This document shows positions 23,336 through 34,995 of a DNA stretch of 64,000 bases, piece after piece (positions within the stretch are counted from its first letter, which is position 1; the number at the start of each line of letters is the position of its first letter). The position numbers were made by a program, and so were the translations under genes. This DNA comes from Hygrocybe punicea. Its lineage: Eukaryota > Basidiomycota > Agaricomycetes > Agaricales > Hygrophoraceae. Under the pieces are notes generated by a model. The model made no database searches, had not been told where the DNA came from, and worked only from the letters and a program-made list of their open reading frames with translations. The stretch covers positions 1,116,001 through 1,180,000 of the forward strand of contig OY744466.1 of assembly GCA_963556145.1 (NCBI GenBank), in the 5' to 3' direction.

Positions 23336-25830
23336 ATGGCAAGAGGTCGACGCAAGCTTCAAGCTGTGTTGAGTGATGACGAGGCTGCAGCACCTCCAAC
23401 TCCTCAACAGCAGCGGCTCGAAGTCACTGATGCCCACTGCGAAGTCAATTCTGATGTCGATGTCCCGTTACCAAGCAGTAAAAAGCCCCGGCTGGAAGAG
23501 ACAACAGCCATTGGTAAGCGAACCAATACTCATGTATTGATCCCTGTTACTCACATAGCATTCGGACACCTCTTCGTTACTGCCTAGCTGCTCGTCCTAC
23601 TCGTCCAGCGAAGACAAAAGCACTAAGCAAAGCCCATAAGTAATTTCCAAATTGGTATGTTCAAGTTGTCGAGCCTACTCACCTTCCATAGTCTGGAGGT
23701 CAGCTGGGGTGCCCACAGGCAGAGCGCCTGCACTGGCAGGACGAGCCCCCTGCCAACAGGCTGGAGAGTCTTCAGTGAAGTTGAAGGGGAAAGGTAGGGA
23801 GTTTTCCCACACCTTCGAAGTTGTCCCAGTTGAAAAACAACATGTATCATAACATGTTTTCAGGTCCATCAAAGACTATGACAACCTTACCAAGTAAGCA
23901 GACTGGTTTAGGTATTATTTGATTTAAACTTCCCTTTCCCAGCAAAACATCCTCAGCCTATGCTCGATGTGGACTCATCTGAGTCCGATGATGAGCAGCA
24001 GGCTCCAACTGCTCCCGATAGCCTGGTGACAGGTGAGTGAGTTCAACTTGACATGAAGTCCAACATTGACACACCTTCTTAAAGGTCCAGGCATGGATCT
24101 CACTCAGCCGGGTTTGAACGCGAGCCTTAATGCCAACCTGCGCGTGGAAGATCAGGCCTGGAATGATATTGGTGATGGCAGTGATTCGGAGCAGGACTCG
24201 TGCGTTGATGAGGAAGTCGAGGCCAATGATCTGGAAATCCTTGCCAATCAAGATGGTCAGGCCTTATCGCGGAAACTGGCATCAGAGGTATGACATAATT
24301 TCTGAACCAGTTTGATGCTAACTTACGTCTGATCTGTTTCAGCACCCAATGTGGGTAAGGATGGATGAGAGTCTGAAGGGTCGACGTTCCCATAAGGGTG
24401 CTTCAGCTCCCACTCCAGTTCTGACAACCCTCAGTGTGACATCTGTTGGCAATGTGAGCAATGTCACTACCCGTGAAAATTTTCAATCCAGCAACCATCG
24501 GGCCCCAGAATCAAACAAAGCATCCGGAAAGGTGAGTAATATATTCACGCCATCACTCCATTGACAGGAACTAACAGTTACTGGCTCAGGCACAAATCAG
24601 AGTTCAGGACAAGAACCAGGTTTGTAGTCAAAACAAGTGATTTGACGTCTGACAACCATGATCACGCAGGTCCCTTCACAACAAGTCAACACTGTGCATA
24701 AGGACAGCCCTCACACCGAGTTAAAGGCTGTACTCAATTCCGACGACGAAGTTCTTGTTTCAACCGATTGGCCTTCTTATGCAAGCCTGGTTCGCGGTCA
24801 TTCTGGTGAGGTCAACCTCACTGCTCAACCCCACGAAGTGAAGGCTGTTGTGCGCAAGGCGATTCCATCCATCATTACAAACATCTGTTTTTGATTTCTA
24901 CCCTAAGTCAACAGTCCGCGCTGTCTGGCACAAGAAAGCACTCTTACAAGCTGCGAAGGAACTGAAGGCAAAAAATGCGCCCGCTGCCCATCGCTATGAT
25001 AAAATCCGGCAACGTCTGAAGGTAGATGAAGACTATTCTCCTATTCTGGGCAAAATTGTAGGTACTCAGCTGCTCAATCGCACTTGGCTAATCAGCAGCA
25101 GCTCGATGGGCGTATCCCTATTTTTTGGAACAATCTCAAATCATCTGCCGAGCAAATTGTTATTCCCCAATTCAAGCTTCATGCTGGCTGTGCTGACGAA
25201 GTGGGCTGGTATTTGAGTAAAATGCGATACATTTACCCGTGCGATTTTGCAGTAAGCCAACTGATCTACAACCACATTTTGTACTCACTTTTCTGTAGGA
25301 CAAGAAAGTGGATGTACGCCGCCCATATCAGAATGGCGCTGTCACAACAGTCATTTCCGTTTTCTACGTGAACCGCAACTCGGACATCATTGATGCCAAT
25401 CAAAATCTGTTTACGCCCACGGCAGAAGGATTTACGGATCCCAAGCTACCAGACTCGATGATCGCGTCAGCTGCAATGGCTGTATGTATACACCGTTGTC
25501 AATCTCTCACTCGCTCACTCCTCGTTACAGGTGTATGCTGGCCTCAATGAATGGCGGACCAGTCATCGCCAAGCGATCAATTTCTCAGCAAATTCATTTG
25601 CGAGTGTATATGGGGCTCACATTACTCTCCTTGCTTCCATCGAGCGGGACAATCCTCGTGCTTACCATCTCCTCAAGGCAAAACTATTCAAGGATGTATT
25701 GTAAGGCTTAGTCTTACTTCGACGCGATTGGTCATGTAGATCTGAGTTGTTTGATAGGGCCGCGATGCCAGTCAATGGCCAAGAAGATGCCGACAGCCTC
25801 CTCGATGTCCACAACATCGCAGTGGATTGA
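23336..25830 (+). CDS. DUF6532-like protein gene, multi-exon, possibly frameshifted
   Basis: The start ATGGCAAGAGGTCGACG encodes MARGRRKLQAVLSDDE. A long low-complexity, serine- and acid-rich N-terminal part spans several short exons (to about 24600). The conserved C-terminal domain (about 24670-25790) contains YLSKMRYIYPCDFA, DVRRPYQNGAVTTVISVFY and AGLNEWRTSHRQAINFS, then FASVYGAHITLLASI and AYHLLKAKLF. This order is typical of the DUF6532 family of agaricomycetes, whose function is unknown. Introns of about 50 nt separate the parts. Near 24884 the frame changes within an exon (SIITN, then VFDFYPKS), so a 1-nt insertion is likely unless there is an unusual splice. It lies entirely inside the Plavaka element. 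Exact exon ends are uncertain. Confidence 0.62.
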
Positions 25831-27808
25831 TGGGTGCCATGATTGAGTAGTCGTACTGTTTTGATGTGATTGGACTAATGTTTTGCTGTCTCCTCTCCTT
25901 TCCTGCCTGCTTCCCATACCCTCCTCTGTCGCTCACTCGCCTGCTTGTACATAATCACAGACTTTTTCTCTATTCGCTCGTTTTCTCTTTATTTGTTTTT
26001 TTAACCTACTAGTATACATGTATACCCTTTTTTAATCTGAATAATAATTTTTTTCGTGTAATATTAGCTGTGAAATAAGGAGTGCAATAAGTAAAATGAC
26101 CAGCATTCTCTGTAATAAGCTCAAAATAACCTGTAATAGGCTCAAAATAACCGACAACGAGCTCTAAAGAAAGATTATGGTAAAGGGGGGTAAGAAATAT
26201 TTATATAATCAAAGTAATCAATAATTTGACAAAATTGCTCGTTATTATCGAAAATTAGCATCTCGGGTTTTTCCCGATGAACAGCTGTAAGCATATGTAA
26301 ATCTACTGATGTGGCAGGGGCAGCGGGAGTTCCTGGAGCTGCAATTCTGACTCGTGCAGCGAGCACGTTTTGGTTGTAGTATCCGCCAGCCGCCCTGTTG
26401 TGCAACATCTCCTAGCAATCGGGATGGTCAAGAACTGTTGAGGTTGAGCTGGGCAGGCACCCGAAGTCTTATGTAAATAGGCGCCCACCAAATCCTTTTT
26501 GCACGACGACGCGCCGAAGGTGTACCCGCTACTACCTACTATAAATTAAATGCTTCCGGTAAATAATCAGCTCCCTAGCGCCGACCTCGACGTCTTTCGT
26601 GACAGTGGGTTAGGGGAAACAGTGCGTTCCCCGTCATATATTTTTTCTCACTCCTCGGGATCACATCAGGTTGCAGCACCCTCCCCATCTTGATTCTCTT
26701 TCCAGGCGTCCGCGTCCAAGATGTTGTTCAGGCTATATAACGTGAGAGAAGTTGACGTTTATATATCCCCGTGGACTGTGCTCTTTACCTCAAATTGATA
26801 TTATGACTCAAGGGCTCCACGCATATGCGTAACAGCACTCAATTATCACCTGAGGTCGGGGGCCCATGTTGGCTGGAAACTTTTCTTCGGCAACGGTCAC
26901 TCTGTACGATGACTTCGAAATGCTTTGTACGTTTTATAACCTCAGCTGATGGTAATGTAGGATCCAGCAGCGCCGTTGTGCAGGCCCAACTACGTCCTCA
27001 ACAATCCGTCGGAATAATACAATCGTTTCCGCCCGTTTTGTTAACAAGTTGCAAGGTGTGGTGGTAACTCAGATGCCTGGAACAGGCTCCGCCATAGAGG
27101 TCGGACGGATCTTGTACCTTTTATCTTTTCGACGGCTGTATCGAGGAGCTCCGGGCATCGTAAGTGTGACAACGGCAGACTTCATCGCATATTTAGCTCC
27201 TTCATTGTCTTCAACAAGAGCAACAGCAACCCCAGCGGTGTGCTACTGCGGTTCGCCGAACCAACAATGTCATGTCCATGCTACCTTGGCGGCCCGTTTT
27301 TCCTCCTCCTATTTCTCAGGCAAGATCTCATCCATCCCACCCATGAACGGAGACATCTTACTACCTTTCACAAACTTCAAGTTGCCCCCATCACCAGGAT
27401 TTGATTAGAAGCACAAGTCTAGCCTCGAGCTTATCGTCTTTAATAACATTGGGTTGCTCGCCCCTCCCTCGTTCCCGTCGATTCTCTAATACATTCCTCA
27501 TTCCAGGCCGTCCCAGTTTTTCGCGACCAGCCATGCCGACAACCCATGTCAGAGATGCATTGGAAGCCAGATGAAGTATAGATTTCCGCTATCCACGATA
27601 TAGATTTTTTTCTGGCTGCAAGAAACGACAAACATCGTGGAATGGAGACCGCGAACGAGGCTAGTTTACAAAATTTCAAAGACACATATTCAACAATCAT
27701 TTACACGACCTCAGATTCAGCAACCCCGACTCGGAAACACCTTGCGTTTGACCTTGAAGATAAAACAGGTGATTTCCCCGCGCAAACATGTTCTGAAGAG
27801 AAATAAAC
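25831..27808. other. Intergenic stretch without a recognised gene
   Basis: Apart from the ends of the Plavaka element and of transposon A (26240-26289), I see no gene. Frames at 26825-27067, 27049-27408 and 27440-27700 have no recognisable motif and no splice context. GTAATAAGCTCAAAATAACC and similar direct repeats lie at 26110-26150. Confidence 0.4.
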
Positions 27809-28412
27809 CTATTTGTACTCAAGAATGGTGATCGTGCAATCATCGTGATCCTGATCCGTAGCATCCTCGGAGATCACCTGAAGATTAGGTATTGAGAAAA
27901 TAGATCGTTCAGATACTACAAATACCACGACTTACAATTTGTTGATTAAAAGTCATCGGATAGTCGGGCTCAGGTAGCTTTTTGACCTGGAAATCAGTTC
28001 AAATGTGAGAATTATCTTGCACGGCAACAATTCTAAACCACCGACTCACAGAAAGAGGACCGACCGACTGGGAAGGTACATAACTACTACCACTTTGGTG
28101 GGTTATAGTGACGGTGACGAGTGCATCAAAGCTGAAGGGACCGAAGGACCAGTGCTCCCTCTGGTTAAGCCTGTCTCTCATAAGTACCCTACTGCCAACG
28201 CCTTCGAAAGTAACAGAGGCTATCGGTTGACCGCTCGTTTCCTTCACCTCGATCAAAGCCCTCTGGCTGAGGGCGGCATTGACGACCTGGTAATATTGAT
28301 TGTTGGATTATCAATCGGAAATAAGAATTCAAAAAAAGATGTTGCTTACCCCAGCGACGAAGCCTCTGTATCCAGGGAGGAGGGGAAAAGTTTTGGGCTC
28401 AATAGTTCCCAT
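27809..28412 (-). CDS. Small four-exon gene of unknown function, 139 aa (paralogue 1)
   Basis: Exons (minus) 28412-28350, 28286-28050, 27986-27936 and 27877-27809 sum to 420 nt in frame, with GT-AG introns of 58-63 nt. The protein begins MGTIEPKTFPLLPGYRGFV and has no signal peptide or membrane segment. It is predicted to be beta-rich, with SVTFEGVGSRVLMRD, REHWSFGPFSF and VTVTITH. An acidic tail, VISEDATDQDHDDCTITILE, recalls the calcium-loop end of calcium-dependent lectins; this is only a resemblance. Its paralogue at 29496-30245 is divergent, 1.08 kb away, with identical intron positions. I do not recognise the family. Intact frames and splice sites suggest that it is a real gene. Confidence 0.82.
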
Positions 28413-29495
28413 GATAAAATCTTTTTCAGGTAGCTTGAGAAATGTGTGTTGGAGGTTATGGGCAAGAGAACTTGATCGTCACGCTACGTCTATGTGCACG
28501 CTTTATAGGCCTGAAAGCAAGGTTCCTGTCAACCCCTTCCTGTCACTACCGGTGCAATGTTCACCCCGGCATGAGAATAATGCACACACCTGACCGCTAG
28601 CAAACGTGCGATGTACTGTATCGATCCATTGGACCCAACCGAGGCCCTTGCCTAGCGTCAACTTGAGGGTGTGTGGTGCAAGACTAGGTCAGGAGGCACT
28701 TTCTTGTCACTTCATGTGAACATTCTTGAGGCACCACATAGGTGATCGGGATGAATCCTTCAGGCGACACGGAGTGGCGTCTTCAGGCGACAAGGAGTGG
28801 CGTCTTCAGGCGACAAGGAGTGGCGTAGTTCCACAGGGCCTCAAGTGTGACTGTCACAGTGTCACAACAATCATTATCATAACTTTTTGCGAAACCAACG
28901 ACTGCTCAGCGCTCAGCGCTCAGCACTCAGCACTCAGCACTGATATCTACCAAAATCTTCCATCAAGCCCTGAGAAGTACTTACTCCAGGATGTCGAACC
29001 CCCCATTTATTACTCCTCGGTGAACTCTCGGTGATGTCCGAAAAGCCTAACCATCCGGTACGCTGGTTACATTCATCCATACTCGCCCACATTTGTGTCC
29101 TCAGTGCCATAGCAAGGTACCGGCATGTCTCGGGACTGCACATGTACTGAGGTCGCGGATTTGGAGGATCAGCCTCTTATAAGACGTCTAAATGGCCCCG
29201 AAGGGTCATCTGCTTTGCTCCCTGGGTCAGGTTGTATCCATGATGGTGATGAACTGATTACCACTCCTCGGGCCCAGGCAGGTGGGGTTCCTGATCATAA
29301 TCTGTCTTTCCGTAAGGAGTCGTTTGCTTTCCATGGATTCTTCCTTGTCAATTCGAGTGGGTGCCTTGAGTACTTTTTGACAATTCTGTTATGTCCATTG
29401 ATAGGAAGGTTCCTATTAGATAAAGGACGTATGTATCAGCTTCTCAAGCCCAGCCCCCGGTCCAAGTGCTCCTTCGAATACCTGTGTATCTCATC
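28413..29495. promoter_or_regulatory. Shared upstream region of the divergent pair, with short tandem repeats
   Basis: CTTCAGGCGACAAGGAGTGG-type units repeat three times at 28757-28827, and CAGCGCT/CAGCACT units repeat five times at 28908-28942. No TATA box can be assigned with confidence. A frame at 29125-29499 runs into the start of paralogue 2 but has no motif, so I treat it as non-coding. Confidence 0.4.
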
Positions 29496-30245
29496 ATGAC
29501 TGGGTGTAAATATGTTGAGCTCCTCCCTGGATACAAAGGTTTCGTTGGTGGCGTAAGTAATTCCACGGCATCCATATTTTTATAATGTATGTCGATCGGG
29601 GTTGATAACGAATGCCTCCAGGTCGTCAATGCCGACTACAAACAGAGGGCATTCGTCGAATTACGGGACGCTGATGGTGTCCCATTATCCTATGTCATCT
29701 TCGAAGGACGAGGAAGAAGAGTGCCTATGAAAAATGTGCAAAGCCGTAGGGAACACTGGTCCTTCGGTCCTTTCAATTTCGCCGCCACCGCCACCATTAT
29801 CATCACTCACAGTGATAGTGATGGTAGGTTCAGAGCTTCCAACATGGTTGGTCCACTGTCTGTGAGTCCGAGTTGATTGTCGCCTTGCAATATACTCCTC
29901 GCATTTTACTCACCTTCGAACTATATAATTTCCAGATTGACAAGAAACCTGAGCCCGATTACACCATGTCAATTTTTCAATCGACGGTAAATAATCAGTA
30001 CAAATCAATAGGTATCCCGACAGCAGTTTCTCAAAATGGTTGTACATGATCTCTAGGTGATCTCCGAGGATAGAGAAGACCAATCTCACGACGATTGCAC
30101 CCTTACAGTGCTTCAGTATAGAGTAGGCATTTTCCCCTCAAGAAACGTGTTCGCAACCTCACCGGTTTCCTTTAGGATACCAACCCATGCGAAGAGCCGT
30201 CTTGAATTGCAGGACCCAGTCTTCAGTCGATACCGTTTGTGTTGA
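29496..30245 (+). CDS. Small four-exon gene of unknown function (paralogue 2), extended C-terminus
   Basis: Exons 29496-29552, 29622-29861, 29936-29986 and 30057-30245 have the same phases as paralogue 1 (19, 80 and 17 codons in the first three). It shares ELLPGYKGFVGG, YVIFEGRGRRVPMK, REHWSFGPFNF and ISEDREDQSHDDCTLTVLQY. Where paralogue 1 ends after EYK, this frame reads QYRVG and continues about 39 codons with no family resemblance. The natural stop was therefore probably lost, or a small frameshift is present. Otherwise the gene is intact. The pair arose by inverted duplication. Confidence 0.75.
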
Positions 30246-30788
30246 TCTTAGTGCAGTGATTATGGATGGAGCGGATGAGCTTGTCCCATCAGTTTTATGT
30301 CTCAGGCAAAAAGTAAGAACTGAGTAGAGTACCGATCATTGGCATGAATTCAAGGAGACTTGCATGATTCTCGTACACTTTCTGGAGCAGTTCGCACGGT
30401 CCGGCGTTGCCGTGCCCCGAGCAACTATCAAATAAAGTTCACCAATGAGATTGCTTCCTCAAAGTTCCGTTATCGTGCTGATTCGTGCATGGCGCTGTGC
30501 TACGTTTGTGCAAGGGGCATGCTGGCTCTGACGCTGCTGCATCCAGCCCAGGGAACATTTTGAGCTAAATAAGTGTGGTAATCACGAATAGTCTAGGCAT
30601 TGTCTACTCTCAGCAATCGGATGGGCAGGAGCCTGCTTGTGTCCGTGCTCAATGTTACAGCATAAATCGAAGGAGCGGTTGCTGGCCAAAGGACCAGACC
30701 TTTTACCGGAATTCTCATGTTCCAATCGTCAACTATAGCCTATGGGCTTGGTTTTCGCATCAAGACACCACACTCTCACCCCCACACA
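30246..30788. other. Intergenic stretch, nothing recognised
   Basis: Two frames (30360-30563 and 30575-30949) overlap it, but neither has a motif, and the second shadows the start of the next gene. This is probably the upstream region of the gene at 30789. Confidence 0.4.
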
Positions 30789-31329
30789 ATGTTCATTCGT
30801 GCTCGCGGCTTATTGAGTTTGGAAGAAATACGAGAGACCGCCCGCGAAACTGTTGCCGTCCTCACCACCCTTGGTTACACAAGCTGTCTTGTCGGAAGTG
30901 CAGCTTGCTCCATGTATGGAATGAGAAACAGACACAGGGTGTGCAGTAGCATACCATGTCACACAGTATCTTGAAAGTACTTGACAAGTATACTAAATAT
31001 CATTACCATAACATTCAACATGGTATTGTACATCAGTAAAACAAGGGTCATCTTAGTTCGTCTTACTAAGTTCTTAATTTGTCTTAGTGGTGAGTTAAGA
31101 CAGATTAAGACGAATTAAGACGAGATTTTGGTAAGACGAAATAAGACGAAATAAGAAGGTCCTTCCACTTACTTTTTCTTACTTGGTCTTATTTCTTCTT
31201 ATACATTCTTAATGTCTTCTTATATGTTCTTAGTTTTCTCTTATATTCTTAGTTTTCTCGGATTTTGGACAGAATAAAAATAAATGAATTAATTTAATAC
31301 TACAGAGAATGCTATACATAAGGTTGGGC

Positions 31330-32640
31330 CAAGAGACGGCGGGGCAACACGCTAGGACCCCCCAGCCTCTCGTCTTCAACGGAAACAAGCTGGGGGTGGT
31401 TAAAAACAGGGCGTGGTGGTTGAAAAAGGTGGGGTGGCAGTGGTTGGGCAGATGGCAGGAGCGCGAGGTCCTGACACCGCCCGAAGTCTCGTTTTCAACG
31501 GAAACGAGGCGCTGGGGGTGTACACTGGCCGGGGGTGGCTGCAAACGGCGCGGGAGGGGGTGTCCTGTTGGTAGAAAAAAGAGGGGTGAGCTGGTTGGGC
31601 AGAAGACGGGAACGCGAAGTCCTGAGACCCCCAACGTCTCATTTTCGACAGAAACGAGGCGCGGGGGGTGTACACTAGCCGGGGATGGCCGCAAACGGCG
31701 CGGGAGAAGGTGTCCTGTTGGTAGAAAAAAGGGGGTGAGCTGGTTGGGCAGAAGACGGGAACGCGAGGTCCTGAGACCCCCCAACATCTCGTTTTCAACG
31801 GAAACGAGGTGCGGGGGGTGTACACTAGCCGGGGATGGCCATGAACGGCGCGGGAGAAGGTGTCCTGTTGGTAGAAAAAAGGGGGTGAGCTGGTTGGACA
31901 GAAGACGGGAATGCGAGGTCCTGAGACCCCCCAACGTCTCATTTTCGACAGAAACGAGGCGCGGGGGGTGTACACTAGCCGGGGATGGCCATGAACGGCG
32001 CGGGAGAAGGTGTCCTGTTGGTAGAAAAAAGGGGGTGAGCTGGTTGGACAGAAGACGGGAATGCGAGGTCCTGAGACCCCCCAACGTCTCATTTTCGACA
32101 GAAACGAGGCGCGGGGGGTGTACACTAGCCGGGGATGGCCACAAACGGCGCGGGAGAAGGTGTCCTGTTGGTAGAAAAAAGTGAGGTGGGGTGGTTGGGC
32201 AGAAGACGGTAACGCGAGGTCCTGGGACCCCCCAACGTCTCGTTTTCAACGGAAACGAGGCGCACGGGGTGTACACCAGCCGGGGATGGCCATGAACGGC
32301 GCGGGAGAAGGTGTCCTGTTGGTAGAAAAAAGGGGGTGAGCTGGTTGCGCAGAAGACGGGAACGCGAGGTCCTGACACCCCCCGACGTCTCGTTTTCAAC
32401 GGAAACGAGGCGCCGGAGGTATACACTAACCGGGGATGGCCGCAAACGGCGCGGGAGAAGGTATCCTGTTGGTAGAAAAAAGTGAGGTGGGGTGGTTGGG
32501 CAGAAGACGGTAACGCGAGGTCCTGAGACCCCCGACAGCTTGTTTCCAACGGAAACGGAGACACGGGGGTGTACTTGAGTTGGGGGTGGTCGAAAACCGC
32601 AGGGGAAGGCTTGTATTGGGTGTTGAAAAACTGGGGGGTG
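31330..32640. repeat. Minisatellite, unit about 150-152 bp, roughly eight copies
   Basis: CCTGTTGGTAGAAAAAA recurs near 31561, 31711, 31861, 32011, 32161, 32312 and 32463, giving the period. Each unit also has GACGTCTCGTTTTCAACGG-like sequence, GGTGTACACTAGCC and GGGGATGGCCGCAAACGG. The frames of up to 444 codons across it exist because the period is close to a multiple of three and stops are rare. I do not call them genes. The last unit (32540-32640) carries GTCGAAAACC and AAAAACTGGGGGG, as in the array at 18480. Confidence 0.92.
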
Positions 32641-32689
32641 GGTCGGGGGAAAAGATGTCGGCGTGAGGCGCTGGGACGGTGGGCACGGC

Positions 32690-33220
32690 CGTAGGCGTAG
32701 GCAGTAGAGCTACTCAGTCAAAAAAAAGAAAAATCATGATTTAAGAAAACTTACCCTGCTGTTGCTGCCACTGCCGTCGCCATCACCGCTTCCTCATCCT
32801 CGTTTGTCATGAAACCTTACTAACCGGTCATCGAGTTTGGGATACAACAGCCTGGGAAGATCGCAGCCATCGCGACCGTCGTGGACGGCCATGCCGTCAT
32901 CGTTCCGAGGAATCGCCCCAGGTCTTCGTCCTGCATGGTGTTGATGTGGGTGTTGGAGTGGGTTGGGTACAGCCAAGGCTATAGGTAGAACTAGTCAGTA
33001 AAACAGGATGTGAAATAAAAACTTACTGATGGGGTGCTACCCCGCTGCACTGGCATGTATTGGTGGGCACCTGGTTGTATTGTTCGCGTCAGGTTCGACA
33101 ATGTGAGAGAACGGCGGTAAGTTGAATGTGTCACGCGCAGTGTGTTGAAACACACGTGACTGCTTTACTCGCACGGTGCTTAATATGGAAATATGGACTT
33201 AGCAGAATTTTGATGGCCCT
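32690..33220. other. Spacer between minisatellite and pyrimidine tracts
   Basis: I see no gene, terminal repeat or array here. TGCTGTTGCTGCCACTGCCG near 32757 is low-complexity. It belongs to the interior of the TA-flanked element. Confidence 0.4.
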
Positions 33221-33224
33221 CCTT

Positions 33225-33975
33225 TCCCTGTCATCCTCCATCCCCCATCCCCCAGTGTCATCCCCCTCCTGTCCCCAGTGTCACCCTCTCCAGCAGTATC
33301 ATCCTCCCATCCCACAGCATCTCCCAGTCATTCTCCCAGTCAAATTCCCCCCTCTCATCCCCTCAGCTCCCCCATAACCCCAATGGCCCCTACTACCCCA
33401 TCTTCTATTCCCAGAACTCAGCTCACTTTCTTAGTTGTAAATTGTAATACCAAATTTGCTCCTAAGATTCAATTGAATTATCAATAATTCCCCCATCCCC
33501 ATTGCCCATCCCCTCTCTCCCATGCCCTCTCTCCTCTCTCTCTTCCTCTCCCCCCTCCCCCTCCCCATCCTCCCATCCCCCTCCCCTCCCCATCCTTATC
33601 CCACTCTCCATTTCCCTCCTACACTCCCTACCCCTCCCCATTCCCCATCCATAGTATCCCCCTCCCTCTCCCCCCCATCATCTCCCTCTCCATTTTCCAC
33701 ACTCCCCTCCCCCTCCCCCTCCCATCCCTCTCAATCCTCCTCTCCCTCCTCCCCCTCCTTCTTTCCCCTCTCCATCTCCAACCTCTATTTTCCTCCACAC
33801 TCCTATGCCCATCCCCATCCTCTAAGTTAGAGCCTAAGTCACTACTCCACTGCCAGTGGCAGGTTTCTACTTATCCTATCTTAGTTGTCATATCTGTCTT
33901 AATAGTCTTACTCATGTGAGACTAAGATGATTAAGACCATTAAGATGAGTAAGTAGAATCCCTGTTTTACTGATG
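33225..33975. repeat. Pyrimidine-rich tract ending in a second CATCAGTAAAAC-type terminus
   Basis: A CCCCATCCC/CTCCC-rich tract (33225-33825) is followed by TTAGTTGTCATATCTG and ends GTTTTACTGATG at 33975, the same order as the right end of the enclosing element at 35125. It is therefore a second, internal copy of that end, either a nested insertion that lost its left end or an internal duplication. The next bases are TC, not TA. Confidence 0.6.
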
Positions 33976-34029
33976 TCATAGATTTTCCATAGAGCATATA
34001 ACATTATTCTTAACTGTAACACTACACTC

Positions 34030-34995
34030 TCATCCCCACATCCCTCTCCCCATCCACATCCCTCTCCCTCTCCCCTCCTCATCTGCATTCCTCTCCCTCT
34101 TCCCCTCCTCATCCTCATCCTCATCCTCATCCCCCTCCTTCCCCTCCTCCTCCTCCTCCTCCCCCTCCCTCTCCTCCTCCTCCTCCTCCTCCTCCACATC
34201 CCCCTCCATCCCATCTCCCCCATCCCCCTCCCTCTCCTCCTCCTCCTCCCCATCCCCATCCCCCCCTCCATCCCACCTTCTCCCTCCCCCCTCCCTCTCC
34301 TCTTCCCCCTTTCCCCTCCTCACCCCCCTCACCCTTCTCATGCTCACCCCCCTCCCCCCTACCCCTACCCCTCCCCTTCCTCCTCCCTCTCCTCCTCCTC
34401 CTTCTCATCCCCCTCCCCCCTACCCCTTCCCCCTCCCCCTTCCCCCTCCCCCTCCTCCTCCTCCTTCTCATCCCCCTCCCTCTCCCCTTCCACATCCTCC
34501 TCCCCCCTACCCCTACCCCTCCCCCTCCTCCTTCTCATCCCCCTCCTCCTCATCCCCATCCTCATCCCCCTCCTCCTCATCCCCCTCCTCATCCCCCTCC
34601 TCCTCATCCCCATCTCATCCCCATCCTCATCCCCCTCCTCCTCATCCCCATCTCATCCCCATCCTCATCCCCCTCCTCCTCATCCCCATCCTCATCCCCC
34701 TCCTCCTCATCCCCCTCCTCATCCCCCTCCTCCTCATCCCCATTGACATCCCCCCCTCCATCCCACCTTCCCCCATCCCCCTCCCTCTCCCCCTCCTCAT
34801 CCTCACCTTCCTCCCCCTCCCCCTTCTCCCTCCCTCTCCCCCTCCTCATCCCCTCCCCCTCCTCCTCCTCCTCATCCTCATCCCCCTCCTCCTCCCCATC
34901 GACATCCCCCCCTCCATCCCACCATCCCCCTTCCCCCTCCCTCTCCCCCTCCTCATCCTCATCCTCACCCCCTCTCAGGCTCCCTCCTCATCCCC
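34030..34995. repeat. Nearly G-free polypyrimidine tract of about 1 kb
   Basis: The plus strand is almost only C, T and A, with runs such as CCTCCTCCTCCTCC, CATCCCCCTCC and CCCCTACCCC, and just a few G residues. The minus strand is accordingly GGGG-rich. Local duplications (CTCATCCCCCTCCTCCTCAT, 34550-34740) show slippage. Open frames across it (for example Pro/Ser-rich ones) follow from the lack of stop-codon bases. Confidence 0.9.

Larger units (their letters stand above)
18181..26279. mobile_element. Plavaka-type transposon carrying a DUF6532-like gene
   Basis: The inverted ends are CATCAGGAAAAACCCCAGAT at 18181 and CATCGGGAAAAACCCGAGAT read inward from 26279. Both continue to CTAATTTTCGATAATAA, about 37 bp with three mismatches. 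It sits inside the right terminal repeat of transposon A; the intact repeat at the left end of A shows that the target was AA, duplicated at both junctions. It holds a Plavaka transposase (-) and a second gene (+) in divergent order, plus tandem repeats near its left end. The transposase has two stop codons, so this copy is not autonomous. Confidence 0.85.
11770..26287. mobile_element. Transposon A: two-gene Tc1/mariner-like element, heavily nested
   Basis: The left end is CAGCTGTTTTCATCGACTTG after TA (11768-11769). The right end is split: GTCGATGAAAA lies at 18170-18180 and AACAGCTG at 26280-26287, followed by TA (26288-26289), with a Plavaka element between. The terminal repeats extend to about 90 bp and include CTCCGCCGCCACACGGCATC. 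Removing the two insertions gives an element of about 3.0 kb with an accessory gene (+) and a transposase (-) that converge. Both genes are broken, so this copy could move only with a transposase supplied from elsewhere. Confidence 0.88.

Noticed and set aside
29125..29499. 124-aa frame ahead of paralogue 2
   Set aside because: No motif and no resemblance to the paralogue. It overlaps the well-supported start in another frame.
31230..32564. 444-aa frame and others across the minisatellite
   Set aside because: They repeat with the 150-152 bp period and exist in several frames at once. This reflects the array, not a gene.
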